NCBI GenBank assembly: GCA_023379675.1
Contig: JAMCPL010000020.1
Span: 70,611 to 134,610, forward strand
Source: Actinomycetota bacterium
GTDB lineage: Bacteria; Actinomycetota; Acidimicrobiia; Acidimicrobiales; JAMCPL01
Length of the DNA stretch: 64,000 bases
Reading direction: 5' to 3'
The notes beneath the pieces are model-generated. The model saw only the letters and a list, made by a program, of their open reading frames with translations. It was not told the DNA's origin and did no database searches. Shown here piece after piece: positions 1 to 10,659 of the stretch. The position numbers and the translations under genes were made by a program. Each line of letters starts with the position of its first letter. Within the stretch, counting starts at the first letter, position 1.

Positions 1-183
1 GATGAACAAAGCCTAGTGGTCGGGACCATCGAAGAGAAGCGGGAAGGCCTCAGCGTCGTATCCCCTCAGTCTCCTTTAGGCAAGTCATTGATGGGAAAGA
101 AGGTTGGCGATACGGTGGAATTCGAAGCCCCCAGAGGAACTCTCAAGGCGAAGATACTCAAACTCGGACAGGAAGAGCTATGA
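1..183 (+). CDS. greA: Transcription elongation factor GreA, C-terminal part (5' truncated by window)
   Basis: Frame 1 reads [55 protein letters not shown], the typical GreA/GreB C-terminal domain; stop overlaps the leuC ATG (ATGA). Confidence 0.88.
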   Translation, partial: DEQSLVVGTIEEKREGLSVVSPQSPLGKSLMGKKVGDTVEFEAPRGTLKAKILKLGQEEL

Positions 184-1574
184 ATACCCTTCCGGACAAG
201 ATATGGGACAGACATGTGGTGCATTCGTCAAAGAATGAGCCGGACCTGCTCTACATAGACCTGCAACTGATCCACGAAGTCACCTCTCCGCAAGCATTTG
301 CGGGCCTGAAGGACCAAGGGCGCAAGGTCCGCCGCCCCGATCTTACCGTTGCAACTGCAGACCATAATGTACCAACCATGGACATCGACAAGCCGGTAGC
401 TGACGCCGTCTCGGCCAAGCAGCTGGAGCTGCTCTCGGCAAACTGCCAGGAATTCTCCATTACTTGCTTCCCCATGGGCCACCGCGACCAGGGCATTGTG
501 CATGTAATCGGGCCAGAGCTCGGACTCACCCAGCCCGGGATGACTATAGTCTGCGGAGACAGCCATACCTCCACCCATGGAGCTTTCGGCGCCCTGGCGT
601 TCGGTATTGGCACCTCCGAGGTGGAGCACGTACTTGCCACCCAAACCCTTCCGCAGTACCGTCCCGGCACCATGAGCATCACCATAGATGGCACGCTTAC
701 TCAAGGATGCAGCGCCAAGGACATAGCGCTCGAAGTCATATCGAGAATAGGTACGGGGGGTGGCATGGGGCACATGGTCGAATACCGTGGATCAGCCATA
801 AGGGCACTCACAATGGAAGGCCGCATGACCCTGTGTAATATGACCATTGAAGCAGGTGCAAGAGCGGGCATGGTAGCCCCGGACGAGACCACTTTTGCGT
901 ACCTGGAAGGACGGCGCTACGCCCCGAAGGGGAGGGAGTGGGAGTTGGCTCTCGAGGATTGGGGCGCTCTCCATAGTGACGAGGATGCAGTGTTCGACAG
1001 GAGCATAATCATCTCCGCTGGCGACGTCCGACCGAATGTCACCTGGGGGACCAATCCTTCCCAGGTGGTACCGGTGGACGGCAAGGTACCTGACCCGGGC
1101 TCTTTCGCCGATACCGGCGATAGAGAGGCGGCAGGTAGAGCACTCGAGTATATGGGTCTCGAGCCCGGTACCAGGATAAAGGACATCAAGGTCGATACGG
1201 TGTTCATAGGATCATGTACCAACTCACGCATAGAGGACTTGAGGTCTGCAGCATCGGTGCTGGATGGTCGCCATGTGGCTCAGGGGCTGCGGGCACTTGT
1301 AGTACCTGGATCACACGCCGTGAAGTCACAGGCGGAGCAAGAAGGGCTTGATAAAATATTCATCTCTGCCGGCTTCGCTTGGCGGGAACCAGGTTGCTCC
1401 ATGTGCCTGGCAATGAATCCCGACAAACTCATCCCAGGCGAACGCTGCGCATCTACCTCCAATCGTAATTTCGAGGGACGCCAGGGCAGGGGAGGCAGGA
1501 CTCATCTGGTATCTCCGGCAGTAGCGGCGGCAACCGCCGTGGCAGGATGCTTCAGCACACCGGACGATCTATGA
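180..1574 (+). CDS. leuC: 3-isopropylmalate dehydratase large subunit
   Basis: 464 aa, aconitase-family motifs ([55 protein letters not shown]). Confidence 0.97.
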   Translation: MNTLPDKIWDRHVVHSSKNEPDLLYIDLQLIHEVTSPQAFAGLKDQGRKVRRPDLTVATADHNVPTMDIDKPVADAVSAKQLELLSANCQEFSITCFPMGHRDQGIVHVIGPELGLTQPGMTIVCGDSHTSTHGAFGALAFGIGTSEVEHVLATQTLPQYRPGTMSITIDGTLTQGCSAKDIALEVISRIGTGGGMGHMVEYRGSAIRALTMEGRMTLCNMTIEAGARAGMVAPDETTFAYLEGRRYAPKGREWELALEDWGALHSDEDAVFDRSIIISAGDVRPNVTWGTNPSQVVPVDGKVPDPGSFADTGDREAAGRALEYMGLEPGTRIKDIKVDTVFIGSCTNSRIEDLRSAASVLDGRHVAQGLRALVVPGSHAVKSQAEQEGLDKIFISAGFAWREPGCSMCLAMNPDKLIPGERCASTSNRNFEGRQGRGGRTHLVSPAVAAATAVAGCFSTPDDL

Positions 1575-1819
1575 ATGCTGGATCGATCGGGACGGAAAGT
1601 CGCATAGCGGATAGGTACATAAAAGGACAGACGGAATATGGCACGCACGGGATGTGCGGGGAACCTGGAAAGCTCAGGAGGCTCAGTGGATGCAGGTAAT
1701 GCAATGCGCCAGCACACGCACGATATACGACTCGAGCTATTCACGGGAAGCACTGCCGTGCTTCTGCGGGAGTCAACTGAAAGCATTATGCCGAGACATG
1801 TAGGACATACGGAGGAATA

Positions 1820-2419
1820 TTGAAACCAGTAAAGATTATCCAGTCAAGGGCCGTACCTCTTGAACGTTCGGACGTTGACACAGACCAGATCATCCCCTCT
1901 GATTGGCTGAAACGAGTGGAGCGGACTGGATTCGGCGCCGGGCTGTTCTCCGAATGGCGTGACGGACCCGACTTCGTGCTGAATCTTCCAGAGTACCAGG
2001 GCGCCAAGATATTGGTGGCAGGGCCAAACTTCGGCACCGGCTCGTCCAGGGAACATGCTGTTTGGGCACTCATGGATTACGGATTCGAGGCGGTGGTGTC
2101 GCCACGTTTCGGAGACATATTCAAGAACAACTGCACGAAACAAGGTCTGATTACCGTCGAGGTGCCGGTGGAAGTCGTAGATTCCCTCACAATGGCAGTA
2201 AAGAACGACCCGATGCTCGAAATCACCATAGACGTAGAACGCAGGACAATCGAGGCACCTGCAGCCATGATCACCGCCACCTTCCCATTGGATGACTTTA
2301 CTAAAGAGCGGCTCATGAACGGATGGGACGATATCGGACTCACGTTGCGTCACGAGGAGTCAATCTCAGCCTACGAGGCCAAACGGGCATCCTGGCTGCC
2401 GACCACCGGAATAGCCTGA
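1820..2419 (+). CDS. leuD: 3-isopropylmalate dehydratase small subunit (TTG start, SD GGAGG)
   Basis: 199 aa, DVDTDQIIPSDWLKR, GPNFGTGSSREHAVWALMDYGFEAVVSPRFGDIFKNN. Confidence 0.96.
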   Translation: MKPVKIIQSRAVPLERSDVDTDQIIPSDWLKRVERTGFGAGLFSEWRDGPDFVLNLPEYQGAKILVAGPNFGTGSSREHAVWALMDYGFEAVVSPRFGDIFKNNCTKQGLITVEVPVEVVDSLTMAVKNDPMLEITIDVERRTIEAPAAMITATFPLDDFTKERLMNGWDDIGLTLRHEESISAYEAKRASWLPTTGIA

Positions 2420-2520
2420 CGCATGGCAGGCATGAAGCCATACAGCCTTTCTCGCCGCCGCTGTGGACCGGTAGAGCACGTTGTTGCTTCAACTAGGTGA
2501 TGGTTCCCAGCGGCTACGCA

Positions 2521-3936
2521 TCACCACACGATATCAGTTGTCACCCCTGATGGTTCGTAGGGACAATTAGGATCCTCAGCTAGAGGATCTCCGTATGCGG
2601 CAAAAGCCTGGGAACGGGATCCTCCACAAATGCCCCGGTACTCGCACGTCCCACACCTACCGCGATAACCTGCCACATTCCTGAGAGCGTTCATCATTTC
2701 CGACTCCCTGTATACAGACATAAGTGACGACTCCCTCACGTTGCCAGCAACCATCGGCAGGAAACCACTGGGCGATATATCACCGGTATGAGAGATGAAA
2801 ACCACCCCGTAGCCATCCCCCACCACAAGAGGCCGGCGCATGGTCCGGCGACCGGCTTCCCCGCTGCTTCCAGCCTGCCCACCAGCCCTACTCGTCCCCT
2901 CACCGGCACCACCACCCGATCTACCACCCTGGCCACCAGCCCCCTGGATACTTATACTTGCACCACTGCCACCACTGCCGGCGGCTGACCCTCCAGGTAA
3001 GGTTGCCCGATTCAAATGATCCATACCGGCACTGGGGAGTAGATCGGCTATCCCCGCCATGAGCCGTGTATACAGGGGAGTACGGGCTGCCGGATCATAC
3101 CGTCCGGATAGACCGTGCCGCTCATCCTGACCAGTCATGGCGCTCTCACGCTGGACAAGCACGCGCCGGAACTGGGGTGCCTCAGTGGTCTTGGCCGGGA
3201 TGACCTCGGACGACACCTCGGCAAGAAAGTACAATACATCTTCGACTTGCTGGTCTGTCAATGCCCTGAGGAGCTTTCCCCTGCCGGTCGGCACCAGGAA
3301 GAATACGCTCCACAACCCTGCACCAAGAGAGCGAACCAGATGCACGATACCGGGCAACTCTTCTACCGTCTCAGCACATACCGTGGTATTGACCTGGAGA
3401 TGCAAGCCTACCGAAACGGCGGCTTGGGAAGCGTTCACGGTCAGATCGAATGAGCCAGGCACTCTCCGGAACCGGTCATGCGTACCGGCACCCGCTCCAT
3501 CAATGGAAAATGATACGGCGGTGGCCCCAGCTTGGCGAAGAGCCATGAGGTTGTCACCAGTGGCAAGCGGCGTGCCTGACGGCGCCACAGCCATCCTCAA
3601 AGACAGCTGCGAACCGTAATAGACTATCTCGTTGAGATCAGGACGCTTGAAGGGATCACCCCCCGTCAATACGACAATGGGCCTGGGTGCCCCCAAGCTG
3701 GCCAGGTCATCCAGCACCCGCTTTATCTCATCGGTAGCTAGCTCATCCGGCGAACGCAACGGCACGGACTCAGCCCGGCAGTGGACACAAGCCAGATCGC
3801 AAGCTCGTGTAAGTTCCCAGAGAACGAGGAAAGGTCTGGCAGACCTGTCAAAATGGAGTTGCCGGTAAGAGGCCGACCGGCCAAGTCCGGTATCCGGAGA
3901 AGCGGCAGTTCCAGCAACAGTAACCATCACGTACAA
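2521..3936 (-). CDS. Radical SAM/SPASM domain protein (TIGR04053-like)
   Basis: CDLACVHCRAES CxxxCxxC motif, SPASM-type C-terminal cysteines (CGTCEYRGICGGSRSQAFAAYGDPLAEDPNCPY); contains a Gly/Ser-rich insert. Confidence 0.85.
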   Translation of the reverse strand: MYVMVTVAGTAASPDTGLGRSASYRQLHFDRSARPFLVLWELTRACDLACVHCRAESVPLRSPDELATDEIKRVLDDLASLGAPRPIVVLTGGDPFKRPDLNEIVYYGSQLSLRMAVAPSGTPLATGDNLMALRQAGATAVSFSIDGAGAGTHDRFRRVPGSFDLTVNASQAAVSVGLHLQVNTTVCAETVEELPGIVHLVRSLGAGLWSVFFLVPTGRGKLLRALTDQQVEDVLYFLAEVSSEVIPAKTTEAPQFRRVLVQRESAMTGQDERHGLSGRYDPAARTPLYTRLMAGIADLLPSAGMDHLNRATLPGGSAAGSGGSGASISIQGAGGQGGRSGGGAGEGTSRAGGQAGSSGEAGRRTMRRPLVVGDGYGVVFISHTGDISPSGFLPMVAGNVRESSLMSVYRESEMMNALRNVAGYRGRCGTCEYRGICGGSRSQAFAAYGDPLAEDPNCPYEPSGVTTDIVW

Positions 3937-4054
3937 TCATACAGCCTTGCGGCACTTGGCATCCTCTCCCATGGCTGGAACGAGGAACCCGCGGGCGCAT
4001 CGACGGCATGGACGTGGCTTGAGGCCGCCCTCAATGCCCAATGAGCCATCGCGA

Positions 4055-4738
4055 TCACGCCTCCCCGCTCATTCCCGAACCGGCCGTAGTACCAGATGTT
4101 CCAGTTCGTGACTTGCGCGTGCCGGACAGGGGGGACAGATCGTAAAGTACCGAAGCGTCCCGGAGCCTCGCAGGCGGATCGGCCTCACCTGCAAGCCTGT
4201 AAACATTGGCAATCGACCTGAGTATGACCGCACGCGCAAGCCAGAAGAAGAACACTGCCCCAGGCAGTTCGGCTAGCAGGGCGGTAGCCAGGGTAATCCA
4301 GTCACCCCTGTGGCCTAACGACGTAATCACGTCAAACCACGCATCGGCCATCAACATGGTGCCGGCCACGATTGCCATGACCACCATGATCTGCTTGCGA
4401 AACCAAGCAGCCCAGGCAGTATATGCGAGCACGGCCATTAGTATCACGTCAAACCCTACCCAGAGCAATGTCCAGTGATGTGCTCTATATCTGATAGGCA
4501 ACTTGATAGCCAGGAACACCGTCCAGGGAATCAGCCCTGCCACAATGGCAACTAGGGCAAAAGACACCACCCTGTTGAAATGGACAATATCTATTCCGTG
4601 ATGATTGCTATGGCCATGCGAAAAAAAACCAAACTGCGCCCACCTGCTCCCTCTGCTCTCCGGTTCCGATCCAGCCGGCAACAGCTCCGGGAGCTCCGGA
4701 ACCTCCCCAGTCATTCCGACCTCCTTGCCATCTGGCAA
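4055..4738 (-). CDS. Hypothetical multi-pass membrane protein
   Basis: 227 aa ORF with about 4-5 hydrophobic helices; no named family recognised. Confidence 0.6.
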   Translation of the reverse strand: MPDGKEVGMTGEVPELPELLPAGSEPESRGSRWAQFGFFSHGHSNHHGIDIVHFNRVVSFALVAIVAGLIPWTVFLAIKLPIRYRAHHWTLLWVGFDVILMAVLAYTAWAAWFRKQIMVVMAIVAGTMLMADAWFDVITSLGHRGDWITLATALLAELPGAVFFFWLARAVILRSIANVYRLAGEADPPARLRDASVLYDLSPLSGTRKSRTGTSGTTAGSGMSGEA

Positions 4739-4927
4739 CAGGAAGCATGAAATAAGTGGCTCAACGTCCTAGGCCATGCGGTATCCGCCAATGTTCCACC
4801 CATATACCTGATATTACCGTGCAAACACAGCAGTTCAACGCCGACCCCCGGCCTACATACCTGCCCGCTGCCACCTGCCCGGCCACCACCGGCTCCTCGA
4901 AGTGACCTCCTGCAGCACTATGGCGGC

Positions 4928-6229
4928 CTATACCTTCCCGATATCGCTCCTCTTCTCGAGCGGCCCGGCGACCGCCAAATCTATAGCATTGTACACTCTT
5001 GTCCTGGCAGCCTCCAGGCGAGGCGCCCGCCCGGCAAACGCCACGGCCCGCGAAGTACCTACCGTAACAAAATGCCCCGGTCCTTCCTCGACCGCCGCAG
5101 AAAAGCATACCTGCACCCCTGCTGCCGATGCCTTGTCCACATCGAGCACAAAACGATGTTGCCCCGCCGGCTCCAGTGCATACTCTGGAGATACCAGGTA
5201 CACTACTATCGACGACTCTCGTGCCATAGGAACCAGACTATCGTTCAAGGACTGGTGGGACATCGCCCCCATGACATCAATCCAATCACCCTCGAAAAGC
5301 GTCATGATGTTGAGCCCTTCGGGATCGCCAAAACGGGAATTGAACTCGATCACCTTGGGGCCCTCCTCTGTGGCAAAGAAGCCGGCATTCATGCATCCAT
5401 TGAAACGCCTCCCCTCTCTGGCCAGACACTCCAACGCATCCTGCACGATCTGGCAGGCATGCTCGTAAGTGGACTTGTCGAGAAATGGCAACAAACCGTC
5501 AGCTTGCGAGTACGACCCCATCCCTCCGGTGCCAGGCCCCCTGTCCCCCTCGAATCGATAGGGATAATCATAAGTGGCGGGCGGGAACACCACTCGCCTG
5601 CCATCCGTCATGGCCTGGATGGTGAATTCGGGTGCGTCCACCCTCTCTTCGACCAGAACTGCGCCACCATGCCGTCCAGAATCAATTATGGATGCTCCAT
5701 AATCATACGCCGCAGCATTGTCCGCCAGATGTGGCCCCACTACCTTGACACCCTTGCCACCAGTAAGCCCGACGGGCTTTATCACCACATCCAACCCATC
5801 TCCTGCCATGCCGGATATGGCGGACTCCAACATTTCCAGGCTGGTTGCCAGCACGTACCTGGGATTCGCCGAAGGCTCGATCCTTGCTACCATCTGGCGT
5901 GAGTAGGCTTTGTTCCACTCGACTTCAGCACCGTCGCGGGTAGGCCCTACAGTTGGAACACCCGCTGCGATCAGAGCATCGACCACACCCGCCTCGAGCG
6001 GATTATCGCTGCTGACCATGGCGATATCTATATCGTTAGATGATGCATATTGGGACACCTGCCGGGGATCGCATGCATCTCCTATTGCATAACCACCACC
6101 AGTCTCCGATGCAACCTGGACGAGAGTAGGATTGGCATGACCCATGAACGCAAATACGGAACTCGATTGAGCCATACGCATCCCCAACGCGCTCTCGCGA
6201 CCTCCCTGGCCGACGATCAAACTCTTCAA
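4928..6229 (-). CDS. purD: Phosphoribosylamine-glycine ligase
   Basis: 433 aa, ATP-grasp; GGKGVKVVG, YRFEGDRGPGTGGMGSYSQADG, NAGFFATEEGPKVIEFNSRFGDPE. Confidence 0.96.
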   Translation of the reverse strand: MKSLIVGQGGRESALGMRMAQSSSVFAFMGHANPTLVQVASETGGGYAIGDACDPRQVSQYASSNDIDIAMVSSDNPLEAGVVDALIAAGVPTVGPTRDGAEVEWNKAYSRQMVARIEPSANPRYVLATSLEMLESAISGMAGDGLDVVIKPVGLTGGKGVKVVGPHLADNAAAYDYGASIIDSGRHGGAVLVEERVDAPEFTIQAMTDGRRVVFPPATYDYPYRFEGDRGPGTGGMGSYSQADGLLPFLDKSTYEHACQIVQDALECLAREGRRFNGCMNAGFFATEEGPKVIEFNSRFGDPEGLNIMTLFEGDWIDVMGAMSHQSLNDSLVPMARESSIVVYLVSPEYALEPAGQHRFVLDVDKASAAGVQVCFSAAVEEGPGHFVTVGTSRAVAFAGRAPRLEAARTRVYNAIDLAVAGPLEKRSDIGKV

Positions 6230-6253
6230 CTCACAGGTCCCAAATCGCTTCGG

Positions 6254-7450
6254 TCAGATACGTGCGGCGATCTCGGCGGCAAACTCCGAGCATTTCACCT
6301 CTGTGGCATCCTCCATGAGCCGAGCGAAATCGTAAGTGACGACCTTGCTCGCTATGGTGGACTCCAGCGCTCTGACGATGTCGGTAGCTGCATCATTCCA
6401 CCCCAGGTGCTCCAACATCAGCACACCGGACAGTATGACAGACCCTGGATTGACCTTATCCAAACCGGCATACTTGGGGGCGGTTCCATGAGTAGCCTCA
6501 AAGATGCCGTGCCCGGTCACGTAGTTGATATTTGCTCCAGGCGCTATACCTATGCCTCCAACTTGAGCAGCAAGGGCATCCGACAGGTAGTCGCCGTTCA
6601 GATTGGTGGTGGCAATCACATCGAAGTCATCAGGACGGGTCAGCACCTGCTGCAGCGTGATGTCGGCAATGCTATCCTTCACCAGCAATTTGCCTTCAGG
6701 CTTGCCGCCGCAGTCATCCCACGATACAGCTACGTCAGGAAACTCCTCCTTCACGAGTTCATACCCCCAACTGCGGAATGCCCCTTCGGTAAACTTCTGG
6801 ATATTTCCCTTGTGCACCATGGTCACGCTACTACGGCCATGCTCTAGGGCATACTTGACAGCTGCCCGGATCAGGCGCTTAGAATTCTCTTCGGACACTG
6901 GCTTGATACCTATACCCGAATTCTCCTTCAGTTCCCATCCCATATTCTCCTTCAGGAAGGCGGCAAGCTTCAACGCCTCCGCAGTTCCTGCCTGGACTTC
7001 GAGCCCCGCATAGACATCTTCGGTATTTTCCCGGAAAATCACCATATCGACCTTCTCAGGATGACGCACCGGCGAAGGCACGCCCTCGAACCACCTTACT
7101 GGCCGCAAGCAAACGTATAGATCCAGCACCTGCCTGAGGGCCACGTTCAGCGATCTGATACCACCCCCCACCGGCGTAGTAAGAGGACCTTTGATGCCGA
7201 TCAGGTAATCGCGAAAAGCTTCTACGGTTTCCTCGGGAAGCCAGCTACCCACTTCCTTATATGCTTTCTCCCCCGCCAGAACTTCCTTCCATGCAATCCT
7301 CCTGCCGTATTTTGCCACTGCAGTGTCGATGACCAGCTTTGCAGCAGGCCATATATCCACTCCAGTACCATCGCCTTCAATAAACGGAATCACCGGCTCA
7401 TCCGGCACCACCAGTACGCCATCTGTATTCATAGTAATTTTCTTGAGCAT
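6254..7450 (-). CDS. icd: NADP-dependent isocitrate dehydrogenase
   Basis: 398 aa, [48 protein letters not shown]. Confidence 0.97.
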   Translation of the reverse strand: MLKKITMNTDGVLVVPDEPVIPFIEGDGTGVDIWPAAKLVIDTAVAKYGRRIAWKEVLAGEKAYKEVGSWLPEETVEAFRDYLIGIKGPLTTPVGGGIRSLNVALRQVLDLYVCLRPVRWFEGVPSPVRHPEKVDMVIFRENTEDVYAGLEVQAGTAEALKLAAFLKENMGWELKENSGIGIKPVSEENSKRLIRAAVKYALEHGRSSVTMVHKGNIQKFTEGAFRSWGYELVKEEFPDVAVSWDDCGGKPEGKLLVKDSIADITLQQVLTRPDDFDVIATTNLNGDYLSDALAAQVGGIGIAPGANINYVTGHGIFEATHGTAPKYAGLDKVNPGSVILSGVLMLEHLGWNDAATDIVRALESTIASKVVTYDFARLMEDATEVKCSEFAAEIAARI

Positions 7451-7500
7451 GGAACCTAGTTTACCGGGTTGCGGCCAGCATGCTAAATCGGCCGGAAATG

Positions 7501-7584
7501 TGCGGGCGAGAGGACTCGAACCTCCACGCTCTTGCGAGCACCGGGACCTAAACCCGGCGCGTCTGCCAATTCCGCCACGCCCGC
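7501..7584 (-). tRNA. tRNA-Leu (anticodon UAG), CCA not encoded
   Basis: Reverse complement gcgggcgtggcggaattggcagacgcgccgggtttaggtcccggtgctcgcaagagcgtggaggttcgagtcctctcgcccgca: 7-bp acceptor stem, CCGGG-TTTAGGT-CCCGG anticodon arm, long variable arm, GGTTCGAGTCC T arm. Confidence 0.96.
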
Positions 7585-7679
7585 ATTCCTGCCGCCAGAA
7601 CCTCTAAGGGCCAGTGTAGCGTCTCGCCGGTGCCTGCTCGTAACGGATCCTCATCCTGCGGCAAGCACTGCAGGGCCAG

Positions 7680-10538
7680 TCAGCCACGCAGGGTGACGCC
7701 CGACTCCCGCTCAAGTATGTCGAGGCAGCGGGAACGCACCTCCGCGATCTCGGTATCTGTAAGGGTATGATCCAGCGACGACAACCTGATCCTAAAAGTG
7801 AGGCTGCGATCCCTACCGTCACCGAATTGGTATACATCGATGAGTTTCACGTACTCGAGGATGTCCCCTGCGGCGGTTCGCAGCAAGCGCGAAATCTTGG
7901 CAGCCGCAATCTCTCGCGGGACCGTGAAACACAGGTCGATATCAGTCGATGGGTACCTGCTGATCGGCTTTGCCGGCTCACCCTTCGCAGGGGCTGCATC
8001 AAGCAGGAGGCCTAGGTCAAGCTGGAGCCATCCGATCCTCCGCCCATCGGGATGGATTGCTGAAATCCCTCCGGCATGAAAGTGGGCCACCACATCCGGA
8101 TCCACTTCCCCCACGACTCCTATGGCGGTGCCCGGTTGCAACGCCCCGGCCCGATCCAGCGACGTTGGCGAACACTCACCAACGGCATCGCTCTGGACCG
8201 GCATCTCGCTGCTCGCGACCACCAGCCCGCTACGGCTGGGATTCAGGCCTGCAAGCGAGTACACCTCCGATGGGCCTTCTTCGTGGATGGGCAGCCCGTC
8301 AGCGTAACCCTGCTGGAAAATGTCAAACCTCTGCAAGCCAAACGTATCGCTGATCTCGGAAAGCAACTGTAACGCTTCGCGCACCCCGTCCTCCGGCCAG
8401 GCAAACAGCACGCCGCACATCTCCCGCTCGTCCAGCACCTGCGCAATAGACCTTGCAAGAGCCTTATTCACGCGGTCCGTATCGGGATACGGGAATATCC
8501 GACCAATCTCGAAAAGCCGGACAGCATCCTCACGCCTTTCGATATTATAGGCCGCAGACCGCAGCAGCCCCGGAAGAAGGCTACGCCGGAGGACTGACTC
8601 TTCTGCGTTCAGCGGATTCTCAACAGTGACATCCATCCCACGCAAGCCGATAGCCAGGTGGCTCTCTGGATCTACAATGGTCGGGCACCACGCCTCGAAT
8701 GCACCCATACCGGCGACAACCTCACGCAACAATCTCCGGCGACGATGGTAACCGGTCAGCCGTCCAACCTTGGGAGAACGCGGACGCCGGGGAACAATAC
8801 TGGAATAGCCAATATGTCTGGCAACCTCCTCGGCCACATCGGCCTCCCGGAGGACATCCGGACGGTAAGATGGGGGTGTCACCTCGATGATGTCGCCCGA
8901 TGAGTCTTGGATGCCTGAGTCACCCGCTTCACCGGAACCGACCATAGCACCTGCCACGCCGCCACTTCCTGCATCAAGTACAACGCCTGCAGGCAGCTGG
9001 GTGCATCTAAATCCGATACGTTCCAGCCGATCCATGATGGCCCGTGTCGCCAGATCGATCCCGAGCAGCCCATTCAGCCTCGAAACGCTCACACTGATCG
9101 GCGCAGTACGGGGCAGATCACCCCTGGTGTCCAAGCTGCCAAGATACATCACGGGCCGTTCGGCAATGCCCACCGGCGCTTCATCATCTGGACCCTTCCC
9201 GTAGCTGGACGCCATCCCATCACCGGAAGGATCCTCGTAGGTCTTTAGCAGGATATCGTAGAAACGCCGTACTGCCCGTCCTATTGCATAGGGATCACAT
9301 CCGCGCTCGAACCTCACCGATGCCTCCGAGCGAAGGGCCAGGCGCTTGGATGTACGCGATATCGCCATCGGCTGGAAGTATGCCGCTTCGAGCAATACAT
9401 TGCGGGTGGATGCCGATATTTCGGTACTGGCCCCACCCATAATGCCTGCAATACCAATGGGAATATCGTCACCATCGCATATCACGCAATCACGCAGGTC
9501 ATCACCTGGACCGGTAGACCTGGCGCCCAGCACGCGTTCCACGCCATCTAGGGTGACCATCTTCTCGCCACTCCGGGACGCCCTAACCCTGATCGTATGG
9601 TCAGCCAGAAGATCCAGATCGTAAGGGTGAGTAGGCTGGCCCAATTCAAGCATTACGTAGTTCGAAGCATCGACGATGTTGTTGATCGGGCGCATGCCCG
9701 CCAGCGTAAGGCGCCGAGCAAGCCATGCAGGCGATTCTTTTACTGAAACAGCACTAAATACACTGGCGGTGAATCGCGGGCAGAGATCTATGCTATCCAC
9801 CACTACGTGGGCAACGGAGCTACCGGTTGGAGTACCGCCAGGAAGGATGTCTTCAGCATAGATGTCGTGCCCCGCGACATCTGCTCCCCGGGCGCTGCCA
9901 TTACCGCCGGCAGAGCTTCCCTCGCCGTCGAACCATCCGCCCCATCCGCTGCCGTCAAGCCAACGATCGTAAAGGGCAATACCCATCCTGGCGGCAAGAT
10001 CACGAGCCACTCCGAATATGGACAGTGCATCAGGGCGGTTCCCTTCCAATGCAAGGTCGAATACGGTGTCCTGCTGTATTCCGATGGCTTCGGACAGCGA
10101 TGTTCCTGGAATCACCGTATCCTGATTACCCAGAACCAGAAGGCCCTCCCTGTCTTCCGACAATCCGAGCTCATACGCCGAACAGAGCATGCCCCTCGAT
10201 TCTACCCCCCGTATCTTCCTCGCCGCTATCTCCATGCCTACGGGTAAGACCGTTCCAACAGGCGCCAACGCTACATGATCACCCACAGAGAAGTTCCATG
10301 CACCGCAGACAATCCGCTCCTCCCCGCGGCCTGCATCCACGGTTATGCTCCTGACCTTTTCCGCCCCCGGTATAGGGGATATGTCAAGCACCCTCGCTAC
10401 AAGCACGCCATCCAGCCCGTCTCTAATGCGATCGATGCCCTCGACCACCAAGCCGAGGTCGGAGAGGGTATCCGCAAGCAACGACACATCCGACTCGAAC
10501 GGCGCAAAATCTCTGAGCCAGGACAGGGGTGCCTTCAT
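7680..10538 (-). CDS. pheT: Phenylalanyl-tRNA synthetase beta subunit
   Basis: MKAPLSWLRDFAPFESDV... B3/B4, B5 and FDX-ACB domain sequences; internal Met at 10538 preferred to ORF start 10565. Confidence 0.96.
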   Translation of the reverse strand: MKAPLSWLRDFAPFESDVSLLADTLSDLGLVVEGIDRIRDGLDGVLVARVLDISPIPGAEKVRSITVDAGRGEERIVCGAWNFSVGDHVALAPVGTVLPVGMEIAARKIRGVESRGMLCSAYELGLSEDREGLLVLGNQDTVIPGTSLSEAIGIQQDTVFDLALEGNRPDALSIFGVARDLAARMGIALYDRWLDGSGWGGWFDGEGSSAGGNGSARGADVAGHDIYAEDILPGGTPTGSSVAHVVVDSIDLCPRFTASVFSAVSVKESPAWLARRLTLAGMRPINNIVDASNYVMLELGQPTHPYDLDLLADHTIRVRASRSGEKMVTLDGVERVLGARSTGPGDDLRDCVICDGDDIPIGIAGIMGGASTEISASTRNVLLEAAYFQPMAISRTSKRLALRSEASVRFERGCDPYAIGRAVRRFYDILLKTYEDPSGDGMASSYGKGPDDEAPVGIAERPVMYLGSLDTRGDLPRTAPISVSVSRLNGLLGIDLATRAIMDRLERIGFRCTQLPAGVVLDAGSGGVAGAMVGSGEAGDSGIQDSSGDIIEVTPPSYRPDVLREADVAEEVARHIGYSSIVPRRPRSPKVGRLTGYHRRRRLLREVVAGMGAFEAWCPTIVDPESHLAIGLRGMDVTVENPLNAEESVLRRSLLPGLLRSAAYNIERREDAVRLFEIGRIFPYPDTDRVNKALARSIAQVLDEREMCGVLFAWPEDGVREALQLLSEISDTFGLQRFDIFQQGYADGLPIHEEGPSEVYSLAGLNPSRSGLVVASSEMPVQSDAVGECSPTSLDRAGALQPGTAIGVVGEVDPDVVAHFHAGGISAIHPDGRRIGWLQLDLGLLLDAAPAKGEPAKPISRYPSTDIDLCFTVPREIAAAKISRLLRTAAGDILEYVKLIDVYQFGDGRDRSLTFRIRLSSLDHTLTDTEIAEVRSRCLDILERESGVTLRG

Positions 10539-10659
10539 AAGCGATACCCCAAGACACTGCTGCAAGAACCTCCGAACATAGGCGGGTCGGCTTCCATGGG
10601 CTCTTTCGAGAGTACCTGTTGGGCAAGTGGGGTAAGAATACTCAATTCACCAGGCATCA

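Noticed and set aside
2521-3936. Mycofactocin or RiPP cluster around the radical SAM/SPASM protein
   Set aside because: No mftA/B/D/E or precursor-peptide-like ORF nearby; neighbours are housekeeping genes and one membrane protein.
5072-5902. 276-aa plus-strand ORF
   Set aside because: Antisense shadow of purD in a GC-rich genome; no recognisable family.
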